From contig NZ_CYUJ01000003.1 of the NCBI RefSeq assembly GCF_001299475.1, forward strand, positions 562,409 through 626,408: 64,000 nt of DNA, given 5' to 3'. The stretch is from Neofamilia massiliensis. Lineage in GTDB: Bacteria > Bacillota > Clostridia > Tissierellales > Peptoniphilaceae. The notes beneath the pieces were generated by a model, which was given only the letters and a program-made list of their open reading frames with translations, had not been told where the DNA came from and did not search any database. How positions within the stretch are numbered: the first letter of the stretch is position 1; each line of letters starts with the position of its first letter. A program made the position numbers and the translations under genes. Below, in pieces: positions 15,957 through 24,423 of the stretch.

Positions 15957-18053
15957 ATGAAAAGAAATCGTATCTTAGGCCTTTTAATGGCCCTAGTCTT
16001 AGTTGTAGGTCTAGTCCTACCTGGTCAAAAAGTTTTTGCTGCTGACCAAAAAGTTATTACTATCCTACACACTAATGACGTTCATGGAAATGTCGTTGAA
16101 AACGAAAAAGATGGAAAACTTGGATATGCAAAATTAAAAACTTTTGCAGACTCTAAGGAAAACGCAATTTTAGTTGACGCAGGAGACGTTCTTCACGGAA
16201 CAACTTTTGCAACTATTTCAAAGGGCCAATCAATTGTTGACCTAATGAACTTAGTAGGTTACAAGGCTATGGCCCCTGGTAACCACGACTACAACTATGG
16301 ATCAGATAGACTAAAAGAACTAGCTACTAAGGCAGAATTCCCAATTTTATCAGCTAATGTTGTAGACAAAGACGGAAAACTTTTCCTAAAAGACAGAACA
16401 ATAATTGATGTTGACGGCGTAAAGGTTGGTATTTTTGGAATAACTACTCCAGAAACTAGAACTAAGTCTAATCCAAAAAACACTGAAGGCCTAGGCTTTA
16501 CAAACTACATTGAAGCAGCAAGAGTTCAAGTTGCTCAACTTAAAGAAGAAGGATCAGATGTAGTTGTTGCACTAGTTCACCTTGGCCTAGACCCAGCATC
16601 TAAAGAAAGATCTGACGTCCTAGCCAAAGAAGTTGCTGGCATCGACCTAATTATTGACGGCCACTCTCACACTGACTTAGCAAATGGTAAGCTAGAAAAT
16701 GGAGTATTAATTGCTCAAACTGGCGACCACACTAAAAATATTGGCGAAGTTACCCTAGTTGTTGAAGATGGAAAAGTTAGTGCAAAATCAGCAAAACTTC
16801 ATCCATATGAAGAACTAAAAGGTCTTGAAGCCAATAAAGAAATTTTAGGAAAAATCGAAGAAGTTGAAAAAGCTAACAAACCTTATTTAGACAGAGTTGT
16901 TGGCAAAACTGCAGTAGACTTAGACGGTCTTCGTGACCACGTAAGAACTGGCGAAACTAATTTAGGTAACCTAGTTACAGATGCAATGTTAAACCTAACT
17001 AAGGCAGATGTAGCCTTAACTAACGGCGGCGGCATTAGAGAATCTATTGCTAAAGGCGACGTTACAATGGGCCAAATTCTACAAACATTCCCATTTGCAA
17101 ATTATCCAGTTGTTATTGAAGTAACTGGTCAAACTATTAAAGACGCCTTAGAATATGGTGTAGATTCTGCACCAGAAGTTGTAGGAAAATTCCCACACAT
17201 TGCTGGCATGACCTTTAAATATGACCAAAATCAAAAACCAGGTTCAAGAGTTTTTGATGTAGTCGTTGGCAAAGAAGCCCTTGATTTAAATAAAACTTAC
17301 AAGCTTGTAACTAATGACTTTATGGCTGGTGGTGGAGACGGCTATGAAATGTTTAAGGGAACTAAGAAACTATCTGAATATCCACTACTTTCTGAAGTCC
17401 TAGCAGACTATATTGAAAAAGAAAAAGTTGTTGAACCTAAGGTTGAAGGCAGAGTTGTAGCTGCAGCTATGCCTAAGACAGAAGAACAAGTAGGCTTTAC
17501 TGATATTAAAGGCCACTGGGGAGAAGAATTTATAAACTCAGTTGTAGAAGATAAAATCTTTATGGGAACTTCAAAGACAACTTTTGAACCAAATGCAAAT
17601 ATTACTAGGGCTATGATTGTAACAACTCTTTATAGACTAGAAGGCATGCCAGAAGTTAAAAACCCAGCTGAATTTTCCGATGTTAAAACAAATATGTGGT
17701 ATTCAGACCCAATAGCTTGGGCAGCTGCAAATGACATTGTTAAAGGCTATGAAGATAAATCTTATAAGCCAGACCAAGAAGTAACAAGAGAAGAAATGGC
17801 TGCAATAATTTCTAGATATCTAGCCTACAAGGCTGTACCTGTAACATCAATGCTACCAGAAGCCTTTGCAGACCAAGACAAAATTGCAACTTGGGCATTA
17901 ACTGATGTACAAACAGTCCAACTTACAAAGATTATGTCTGGTAAACCAGGCAATCTATTTGACCCACAAGGCAAGGCAACAAGAGCAGAACTTGCAAAAG
18001 TTATGTACCAAATTAACCTATTAGTTAATGCTGAAGTAAAAAAAGCAGCTTAG
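15957..18053 (+). CDS. SLH-anchored 5'-nucleotidase/2',3'-cyclic phosphodiesterase
   Basis: 698-residue surface enzyme of the UshA/YfkN type. After a signal peptide (cleavage near VFA, residue 28) comes the metallophosphatase domain with TILHTNDVHGN, DAGDVLHG, PGNHDYNYG and DGHSHT metal-binding blocks (about 35-270). The 5'-nucleotidase C-terminal domain follows (about 310-480; TNLGNLVTDAML, TNGGGIRESI). Three SLH modules end the protein (about 511-690; FTDIKGHW, FSDVKTNMWY, and a diverged third), which hold it on secondary cell-wall polymer. It likely scavenges phosphate and nucleosides from extracellular nucleotides. Monocistronic, with promoter and terminator visible. Confidence 0.94.
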   Translation: MKRNRILGLLMALVLVVGLVLPGQKVFAADQKVITILHTNDVHGNVVENEKDGKLGYAKLKTFADSKENAILVDAGDVLHGTTFATISKGQSIVDLMNLVGYKAMAPGNHDYNYGSDRLKELATKAEFPILSANVVDKDGKLFLKDRTIIDVDGVKVGIFGITTPETRTKSNPKNTEGLGFTNYIEAARVQVAQLKEEGSDVVVALVHLGLDPASKERSDVLAKEVAGIDLIIDGHSHTDLANGKLENGVLIAQTGDHTKNIGEVTLVVEDGKVSAKSAKLHPYEELKGLEANKEILGKIEEVEKANKPYLDRVVGKTAVDLDGLRDHVRTGETNLGNLVTDAMLNLTKADVALTNGGGIRESIAKGDVTMGQILQTFPFANYPVVIEVTGQTIKDALEYGVDSAPEVVGKFPHIAGMTFKYDQNQKPGSRVFDVVVGKEALDLNKTYKLVTNDFMAGGGDGYEMFKGTKKLSEYPLLSEVLADYIEKEKVVEPKVEGRVVAAAMPKTEEQVGFTDIKGHWGEEFINSVVEDKIFMGTSKTTFEPNANITRAMIVTTLYRLEGMPEVKNPAEFSDVKTNMWYSDPIAWAAANDIVKGYEDKSYKPDQEVTREEMAAIISRYLAYKAVPVTSMLPEAFADQDKIATWALTDVQTVQLTKIMSGKPGNLFDPQGKATRAELAKVMYQINLLVNAEVKKAA

Positions 18054-18065
18054 ATAAAAAAATAA

Positions 18066-18097
18066 AGAGTCAAGATTTGATCTTGGCTCTTTTTTTG
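18066..18097. terminator. Terminator between the 5'-nucleotidase and gtrA-like genes
   Basis: 11-bp stem with one G-T pair (18066-18076 / 18080-18090) with loop TTG and a seven-T tail. An A-rich left flank lets it also serve the convergent minus-strand operon. Confidence 0.86.
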
Positions 18098-18166
18098 TGA
18101 AAATCTTTATTTTAATTAAGAAGATAATTCTATTTTTGAAGCTAGATTTTTCCTCTACTAGCTTTC

Positions 18167-18577
18167 TTATACCTTGTATAATTTTTTTCTTAAGAAAAAG
18201 GTTATAAAGAAAGTTCCAACCATAGACAAGGCTTTAGCAAGTAAAAAACTAATATTCTTAGAATAAAGTGTCAATAGGAAGGTATATGAATAGTGAATTA
18301 TTATATCTGCTAATATTAAACCTATGGCAAAAGTTATTCCATGTATTAAAAGTTTTTCCTTTGAATGTTTGACTCCAAAGGCATATTTAATAGTAAGTAT
18401 ATATTGTAAAATACTTCCAGTTATTACGCCAACAGTATTGGCTAGCCATATTTCCATAGATAGATTTAGAAGTATTTTTACAATAATTATATCTACAAGA
18501 CTTATAAATACAGTTATAAGACCGTAGTTAATTAATTGTCTGTGCTTGTTAACAAGTTCCTTAATTGTTGCTATCAT
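18167..18577 (-). CDS. GtrA-like membrane protein (PF04138 type)
   Basis: 136 residues with four predicted membrane helices and the GtrA family opening (INYGLITVFISLVDIIIV) and LANTVGVITG blocks. GtrA proteins are thought to flip polyprenyl-phosphate-linked sugars across the membrane. The gene overlaps the end of the large membrane glycosyltransferase by 17 bases, so the two are translationally coupled. It is the last gene of a three-gene cassette that resembles phage-type Gtr modification systems: sugar-lipid synthase, membrane transferase, flippase. Confidence 0.85.
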   Translation of the reverse strand: MIATIKELVNKHRQLINYGLITVFISLVDIIIVKILLNLSMEIWLANTVGVITGSILQYILTIKYAFGVKHSKEKLLIHGITFAIGLILADIIIHYSYTFLLTLYSKNISFLLAKALSMVGTFFITFFLRKKLYKV

Positions 18578-20036
18578 AAATTATCATCTCATCATCTTCA
18601 AAAATAATTTTAAAAGTATCCATGCCATTAATAACAGTTGAATATTTTTCAAAATTGTCCATACTCTTAAATAGTAAAAATTCTTTAATTCCATCGTCAA
18701 GCCAGTATTCTATTTCTTCCCTAGGCTCTTTTTGAACATAATCATAGACGCCAACATCTAGTCTGGCCCCATAGCGGTCAAGTTCATTAATATACATTGG
18801 ATAAATAGTATTTAAAGCTATAGGTCTGCCATTTGAATTTTCTCTAATTTTTTCTATAACCCTATTAGTTTCTTCATTTAAGGTTAACTTTTGATAGCTT
18901 ACCCTTCTCACCATAAAAAATAAGGAGACAAGTAATAAGCTTATGAAAAATATTTTTTGTCTTTTGTCATAAATAAAATCTAAAATAAAGCTTCCAGTCA
19001 AGGCAACAATAGGAGTATAAAATACATAATAGTAGTTGAATTTTATTATTCCGCATATAATCATAACTTCTAAGGACATAAAAACTATCCAAGGAAGGAT
19101 AAGCTTTTTTCCTGAGCTGAATTTATTAATCTTAATTAGTGAAAGACAAAATATAGTGAAAATTGGAAGTGTAAAATAGTTCCTAAAAATTTCTAGATGA
19201 AATTTTATCGTTTCTTTTGAAAATATATTTAAAATCTCTTTTGAAAATATGTGTTTGCTGGCAATGTCACTAACAAAACCGTGGTTGGCAAATTTTTGCA
19301 TGTAGAGCATATATATAATAGTTGGCAACAAGGCTATTATTCCATACAAGTAAAAATCTATTTTTTTAAAGGTCTTTAGGCCATATTTTTTTAAATACAA
19401 GTAAATAACAACTAGGCCAAAAAACATTACAGGAATTTTTTCTATTATAGCCAGAGACAAAAATACAGCTGATAAATAAGAATCTAATCTCTTATCAAAT
19501 TTGTACCACTTGTAAATAAAGTAAACTCCTCCTAGATAAAAAAACATAATTAAGGCTTCTGGCATAATTGCCCTTGAAAGCATAATATTTAAAGGCATAA
19601 TTAAATATAGGAGAAGGCAAATAACTGATGAGCTTTGGTCTACAAATAACCTTGCTAGTAGGTACAAAAATACAGCTGACATTAAAAAGAAAAATAAGGA
19701 GACTGACCTTAAGGCTAGCAACAAGTTTATATCAAATAAATTTTTTAAAAAAACTCCCATCATAGGCAATAATTCTAACTCAAGTTGAATTATATGAGGA
19801 CCGATGCCGTCATAATAAAATTCTGGTCTTAGAAGATCTATTCCCTTGACATCATAAATTTTGGCTACAGAATAAGTATCTGATTGCCTCCAAGATTCAT
19901 ATTTTTCAATTGCTGAGTTTCCTAGGGTTGGTTTTATTAAAAAAGTAAAAAATACGAGAATAAAAGCTATTAGCAGGAAATAAATTATTTTATTTTTATC
20001 TAATTTTAAGTTTTTAATTTCCATTCTATTTACCAA
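18561..20036 (-). CDS. Multi-pass membrane glycosyltransferase (GT39/ArnT-like, GT-C fold)
   Basis: 491 residues with about ten to eleven membrane helices and a loop after helix 1 reading YESWRQSDTYSVAKIYDVKG, in the position where GT-C transferases carry their acidic catalytic residue (Asp of the RQSDTY block). A soluble C-terminal segment from about 395 ends the protein. Probably transfers a sugar from a polyprenyl-phosphate donor to a surface glycan. It overlaps the upstream GT2 gene by 11 bases and the downstream gtrA by 17. Donor and acceptor are not predictable from sequence. Confidence 0.75.
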   Translation of the reverse strand: MVNRMEIKNLKLDKNKIIYFLLIAFILVFFTFLIKPTLGNSAIEKYESWRQSDTYSVAKIYDVKGIDLLRPEFYYDGIGPHIIQLELELLPMMGVFLKNLFDINLLLALRSVSLFFFLMSAVFLYLLARLFVDQSSSVICLLLYLIMPLNIMLSRAIMPEALIMFFYLGGVYFIYKWYKFDKRLDSYLSAVFLSLAIIEKIPVMFFGLVVIYLYLKKYGLKTFKKIDFYLYGIIALLPTIIYMLYMQKFANHGFVSDIASKHIFSKEILNIFSKETIKFHLEIFRNYFTLPIFTIFCLSLIKINKFSSGKKLILPWIVFMSLEVMIICGIIKFNYYYVFYTPIVALTGSFILDFIYDKRQKIFFISLLLVSLFFMVRRVSYQKLTLNEETNRVIEKIRENSNGRPIALNTIYPMYINELDRYGARLDVGVYDYVQKEPREEIEYWLDDGIKEFLLFKSMDNFEKYSTVINGMDTFKIIFEDDEMIIYDSNN

Positions 20037-20817
20037 GCCTTAATTTTATAGCAGAGACAATACTGTCCTTGCTAGTTTTTCCGACATTCATTTTACTTTC
20101 CCCTTCTTTGTTGTCATATTTTAAAACAAAGGGAACTTCAGCTATTTTTGCTCCACTTTTATATAATTTATAAAGTAGCTCCATCATACAGGCAAATGAA
20201 GTATTTTGGACTAAATTTTCCTTATACTTATTTTTTCCTTCTTCTAAAATTTCATAAGTATAAATTCTGTAGCCGCAAGTATAATCTCTTACGCCCTTAA
20301 TTCCTAAGACTAAGGAATAATAAATTCTAGCGCCAATACTCATCATTTCTCTAAACTTACTTAGGCCATGAATTTCAGATCCCTTTCTATATCTTGAAGC
20401 AATAACTATATCATAGGAGTAAGCTAGCTTATCAATCATTGATAGGCTAAATATAGGCAAGTGGGTATAGTCTCCATCCATTACTGCCAATAAGTCTCCT
20501 CTTTGGCAGTTAGCTAAAAATGTATTTATTATTGAGTTAAGGCCTCCACCTAAATTTTTATTTTCCTTATGGTAAATTGGTTTTATATTTGAATACTTGT
20601 TGGCATAGGCTTCTAAAATATCCTTAGTCTTGTCTGAACTTTTATCGTCAACAGGCCTTAAAACTAATTCATAACCTCTTTGTAATAAGTCGTCAGCTAA
20701 ATCTAACCAAGAATCTAAAAGTTTTCCGATATTTTTTTCTTCGTTATAACATGGGAGTCCAACAAAGATTTTTTTATTGGCCATTAATTTTTCTTCATTA
20801 TTAACTACTTCAACCAT
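20026..20817 (-). CDS. GT2 glycosyltransferase, dolichyl/polyprenyl-phosphate sugar synthase type
   Basis: 263 residues, DPM1/GtrB-like GT2 domain: VGLPCYNEEKNIGKLL start, DDKSSDKT, then the metal-binding VMDGDYTH block. Unlike classical GtrB it has no C-terminal membrane helices, so it would act as a peripheral protein loading a sugar onto polyprenyl phosphate. I keep the ATG at 20817 since GAGGAGGG lies 8 bases upstream; an internal ATG at 20784 has no comparable site. First gene of the Gtr-like operon. Confidence 0.82.
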   Translation of the reverse strand: MVEVVNNEEKLMANKKIFVGLPCYNEEKNIGKLLDSWLDLADDLLQRGYELVLRPVDDKSSDKTKDILEAYANKYSNIKPIYHKENKNLGGGLNSIINTFLANCQRGDLLAVMDGDYTHLPIFSLSMIDKLAYSYDIVIASRYRKGSEIHGLSKFREMMSIGARIYYSLVLGIKGVRDYTCGYRIYTYEILEEGKNKYKENLVQNTSFACMMELLYKLYKSGAKIAEVPFVLKYDNKEGESKMNVGKTSKDSIVSAIKLRLGK

Positions 20818-20923
20818 ACTTGCCCTCCTCTTCGTTTTTATTATAACATAATTTATTTTTAATATCTTTGTTGCTATAGGCTGTAAAAAATCAATTTATA
20901 TAATTTCACTTCTCTATTAATAA

Positions 20924-21487
20924 TTAAAAGACAAATGACAAGGCAATTCCTAAGACTGCCCCCAGGACAATTAGCTTAGTTAGGTTTATTCTCTTGTGGT
21001 AGAAGTAGAGACCTATAAAAAATGTAATTAGGGGCACATAGTTTATGGTAAAAGATTCTGGACTTAGGTCGTTTGTAAAAATCGCCTCTTGAATTAAATC
21101 TAGGGCTGCAATTGCTATTAGGCCAACAACTGTAGGTCTCAAGGTCTTTAGCATCTTATCTAAAAAATCTAGCTTTTTATTTCTAGCAAAGAGAAAATAT
21201 CCTAAAATTGACATTAGTATAAAAGATGGAGTAACTACTCCAAGAGTTGCTGCAATAGAACCTGGAAGTCCTGCTATTTTTGTTCCAACAAAGGTCGCCG
21301 AATTAATGGCTATTGGTCCAGGAGTCATATTAGAAATGGTAATTACATCTGTCATTTCTGCCATGGTAATCCAGCCCTTGCCTTCAACTATATATGAATT
21401 AATAAGTGGCAAAACTGCATAGCCGCCACCAAAGGCCGTCGCTCCTATAATTAAAAATTGCAAATAAAGTTCAAGAAGAGTTGTCAT
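20924..21487 (-). CDS. CHR family transporter half (chromate transporter domain), second of pair
   Basis: 187-residue single-domain CHR protein with about five or six helices. The family N-terminal motif FGGGYAVLPLI and the block TPGPIAINSATFVGTKIAGLPG are both clear. Short CHR proteins work as heterodimeric pairs and export chromate or move related oxyanions. Its start overlaps the end of the first half by four bases (ATGA type). In anaerobes away from chromate the natural substrate may be another oxyanion. Confidence 0.88.
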   Translation of the reverse strand: MTTLLELYLQFLIIGATAFGGGYAVLPLINSYIVEGKGWITMAEMTDVITISNMTPGPIAINSATFVGTKIAGLPGSIAATLGVVTPSFILMSILGYFLFARNKKLDFLDKMLKTLRPTVVGLIAIAALDLIQEAIFTNDLSPESFTINYVPLITFFIGLYFYHKRINLTKLIVLGAVLGIALSFVF

Positions 21488-22056
21488 TTTATTTGGTCCT
21501 CCTTAACTATTGAAAATAAAATTAGGCCAAAAATAGCTGAAATTAAAATTATTAGGCCAGTGTTTATACTAAAGATATAGGAAGCTATAAAGGCTAGGAC
21601 CATTAGCGTAAAAGAAAAGGCTTTTCTCTCCTTGCTGGCATTTTTTGCCATTCTGATTGTAGTTATAACTAAGACTCCAGAAATTATTCCTGCCATGCCC
21701 TTTAAGGCGGCGTTGATATAATAATTTTCTTTAAACTCCCTATAAAAATAAGAAATTATTGTAATTATAATAATACAAGGAAGAACTGAAGCCAGGAGAC
21801 AAATTATGGCTCCTGCTGGTCCCCTTAGCCTAAAACCAGTTAAAATTGATGTATTAATTGCCATGGCGCCAGGTCCTGATTGGGCAATAGCCTGAAGATC
21901 TAACATTTCTTCTTCTGTAATTATTTTTTTATTGTTGGCTAGCTCGTCTATGAGAACTGGCACAATTGTATATCCGCCTCCAAAGGTAATTGAGTTTATC
22001 TTAAAAAATGTGATAAATAAATTCAACAAGGAAATTGGATACTTGTCTTCTTTCAA
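21484..22056 (-). CDS. CHR family transporter half (chromate transporter domain), first of pair
   Basis: 190 residues, homologous to the next gene: FGGGYTIVPVLIDEL near the N-terminus and SGPGAMAINTSILTGFRLRGPAG in the middle. The pair equals one full ChrA split into two polypeptides. It begins nine bases after murJ, so murJ and both halves form one transcript, an unusual pairing whose meaning is not evident. Confidence 0.88.
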   Translation of the reverse strand: MKEDKYPISLLNLFITFFKINSITFGGGYTIVPVLIDELANNKKIITEEEMLDLQAIAQSGPGAMAINTSILTGFRLRGPAGAIICLLASVLPCIIIITIISYFYREFKENYYINAALKGMAGIISGVLVITTIRMAKNASKERKAFSFTLMVLAFIASYIFSINTGLIILISAIFGLILFSIVKEDQIK

Positions 22057-22065
22057 AACTTCCCC

Positions 22066-23637
22066 CTATTCTACTTTCTTCTGTCTCTTGCTTTTAAATA
22101 ATTCTATGGCCATTTTCACTTCGCCAACTCCTAATAAATAGGACAGGAATCCATAAGTTATTATGGCTAAAACCAAGGCAAATAAGAAACAAAGCAATTT
22201 ATAAATAACTCTAGTTTCTAAAATAGCAAAGGTATTCATTGGTCCATAGTAAGAAAAGTATACAACTACTCCCATAATAATTGCCGCTATAGAATTTTTT
22301 ATTATAGCCCTTAAAAATGACCAACCAAAAATGTGGCCAAGTTTTTTTCTAAGTCCAATAAATGAAATAAAAACCGCAATATTTGTTCCAAGGGTCAAAG
22401 CAAGTGCAAGGCCTCTGTGACCTAAAACTTTTACAAAGACAAAGTTTAAAAGCACATTTAAGGTCACTGAAATTGCAGAAATTAAAAGTGGCGTTGTAGT
22501 ATCTTGGAGAGAATAATAAACTCTGTTTAACAAGGTATTTAGTGATAAGGCTGTTAAAGCTGGCGCATAAAAAATTAGGGCCAAAGCAGTCATTTCAGTA
22601 TCATAACTTGTAAACTTCCCTCTTTGGAAGGCAATTTCTACTATGGGTCTGGCTAGGACAATTAGGCCAATAGTTGCTGGTATAGTTATTAAAAATATGA
22701 GTCTAGTTGCTAGGGCCATTGACTTTCTACCGCCATCAATGTCTCCTTCTGAAAAGGCCTTAGACATAATAGGAAAGACTATAGAAGTAATTGCTGCAAT
22801 AAAAATTCCTAAAATTAAGACATTTAACTTGTTGGCATAATGTAGCCAAGATACAGTTCCTTCTCCAAGTCCTGAAGCAAAGGCTGTGTTTATTGCAATA
22901 TTGACGTCATTTATTGCTACAGAAAGTAAAACTGGAATAGAAAGTTCAAGGGCGTGAATAACATACTTGTCCTTAATATTAAAGGCCCAAAAATATTTGT
23001 GGCCAGCCTTTACAGTTTCTGGTAGTAAAAATATAACTTGGGCAGCTATGGCCAAAACGCTGGAAATAGTTAGGCCAAATACACCAAACTTACCTGATAG
23101 CACAATAAGATAAAAAATATAGACAATGTTTAGGGGAATTGGAATAGCTCCAGTTGCTGCAAATTTTCCTTGGGATTGCAAATAACCTGTCATAACTCCT
23201 ACGATGGCAGAAAAAATCATAACTGGCATGCCAATTTTTGTAAGTTGTAAGGTTAAGTTAAAAGTTTGCTCTTCAAAGCCTCGACCAACAAAACCTACAA
23301 TTAATGGAGCTGCTAAAATTCCTAAAACAGTTAGGATAATAGATGCAAAAATAGACATAAAGAGCATGTTGTTTGTGTGGTAGGCCACTCTTTCTTCTCC
23401 TTCGTCTGCCCTTACCTTTGATAGCATTGGGATAAAGGTATTGGCTATGGCATTTGAAACTATAGCTGTTATTAAGTTTGTAGACTTTAAGGCTGCATTA
23501 AAAGCATCTGTTTCAACTCCTGCTCCAAAGTAATTTGCTATTAGGGTCTCTCTAACAAAACCCATAGTTTTTCCTATTAAGGCAAAGACAACTAAGGCAG
23601 TTGCCGACCTTGTAATTTTATCAACTTTATTCGTCAT
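22066..23637 (-). CDS. murJ: Lipid II flippase MurJ (MviN family)
   Basis: 523 residues with about 14 membrane helices of the MOP superfamily. Diagnostic features are KTMGFVRETLIANYFGAG at residues 24-41, which carries the conserved Arg of helix 1, and the later LLNRVYYSLQDTTTPL block. MurJ moves lipid II to the outer face of the membrane for peptidoglycan synthesis. First gene of an operon with the CHR pair. No murein genes adjoin it here. Confidence 0.92.
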   Translation of the reverse strand: MTNKVDKITRSATALVVFALIGKTMGFVRETLIANYFGAGVETDAFNAALKSTNLITAIVSNAIANTFIPMLSKVRADEGEERVAYHTNNMLFMSIFASIILTVLGILAAPLIVGFVGRGFEEQTFNLTLQLTKIGMPVMIFSAIVGVMTGYLQSQGKFAATGAIPIPLNIVYIFYLIVLSGKFGVFGLTISSVLAIAAQVIFLLPETVKAGHKYFWAFNIKDKYVIHALELSIPVLLSVAINDVNIAINTAFASGLGEGTVSWLHYANKLNVLILGIFIAAITSIVFPIMSKAFSEGDIDGGRKSMALATRLIFLITIPATIGLIVLARPIVEIAFQRGKFTSYDTEMTALALIFYAPALTALSLNTLLNRVYYSLQDTTTPLLISAISVTLNVLLNFVFVKVLGHRGLALALTLGTNIAVFISFIGLRKKLGHIFGWSFLRAIIKNSIAAIIMGVVVYFSYYGPMNTFAILETRVIYKLLCFLFALVLAIITYGFLSYLLGVGEVKMAIELFKSKRQKKVE

Positions 23638-23801
23638 AGTATCTCCTATCTTCTCTAGTTTTATATAATACTTTAAATAAATAATTTATTCAACATAGGT
23701 CTTTTTTAATTTTAAAGTCATTTATTGATAAACGATAAATCAATATTTATTTTATCTCATATGGCCAGATTATTAAAGCTAACTTAAGTGAAATTAAAAA
23801 G

Positions 23802-23826
23802 AAAAAATGGAGCCTGTAAACTCCAT
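23802..23826 (-). terminator. Terminator of the small membrane protein gene
   Basis: 6-bp stem ATGGAG (23807-23812) / CTCCAT (23821-23826), loop of 8, followed on the minus strand by a T-run. Confidence 0.72.
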
Positions 23827-23833
23827 TAAGTCC

Positions 23834-24334
23834 TTAAAATAATTTCTTTTCTGGTGCAGCTTGACCCAGGGGGTAAAAATCAACTTTGGCATTTTTACAA
23901 AGTCTTTCTATATTAGTTCCATAGCGAAACTCATAGTAGGAAGATTTTTTAAATAGATTGCCTCTAAGGTGAACTACAATTAAATTATTTTTAAATCTAG
24001 ACCTAATATCTACAAACCAAAGGTCCTCTAATTTTTTCTTAGACAAAAAAATATTATAACCTGAAAAATAAATATATTCATCCTTGGTAAAACCTGTTCC
24101 TGCATTAAGAGAATAAAATAAAAATTCTAATGCGACAGTAAAGGCTAGGCCATAAAGGCTAAGATCTAAGGCATAGCTAATATATAATAAAACTATGGGA
24201 AGTAAAACTAGGCCAACTTTCATCTTGTTATCAAAAGATGAAGGCACTAGCAGGTCTTTTTTTATTTGTGAATTTTTATAGGCAGCAAGGGAAAAAATTA
24301 TTGCCCCTACAAGTAAAAGTATTTTTCCTATCAT
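23834..24334 (-). CDS. Small membrane protein of unknown function
   Basis: 166 residues. I do not recognise the family. There is one helix at residues 3-18 and a hydrophobic hairpin around 42-80, then a charged, beta-rich cytoplasmic part (YIYFSGYNIFLSKKKLEDLW) of the kind seen in PH-like membrane proteins. It stands between murJ and the two-component system, with its own terminator, so it is probably expressed alone. Confidence 0.7.
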   Translation of the reverse strand: MIGKILLLVGAIIFSLAAYKNSQIKKDLLVPSSFDNKMKVGLVLLPIVLLYISYALDLSLYGLAFTVALEFLFYSLNAGTGFTKDEYIYFSGYNIFLSKKKLEDLWFVDIRSRFKNNLIVVHLRGNLFKKSSYYEFRYGTNIERLCKNAKVDFYPLGQAAPEKKLF

Positions 24335-24390
24335 AAGTCCACCCTTTCAATACTTCTATTATATGCAGACTTTCGAAAAAAGTAAACAAT

Positions 24391-24419
24391 ATAAAAAAGC
24401 CAAACTAAAAGTCTGGCTT
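24391..24419 (-). terminator. Terminator of the two-component operon
   Basis: 9-bp stem with one G-T pair (24397-24405 with 24411-24419), five-base loop, then six T residues on the minus strand. Confidence 0.82.
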
Positions 24420-24423
24420 AAAA

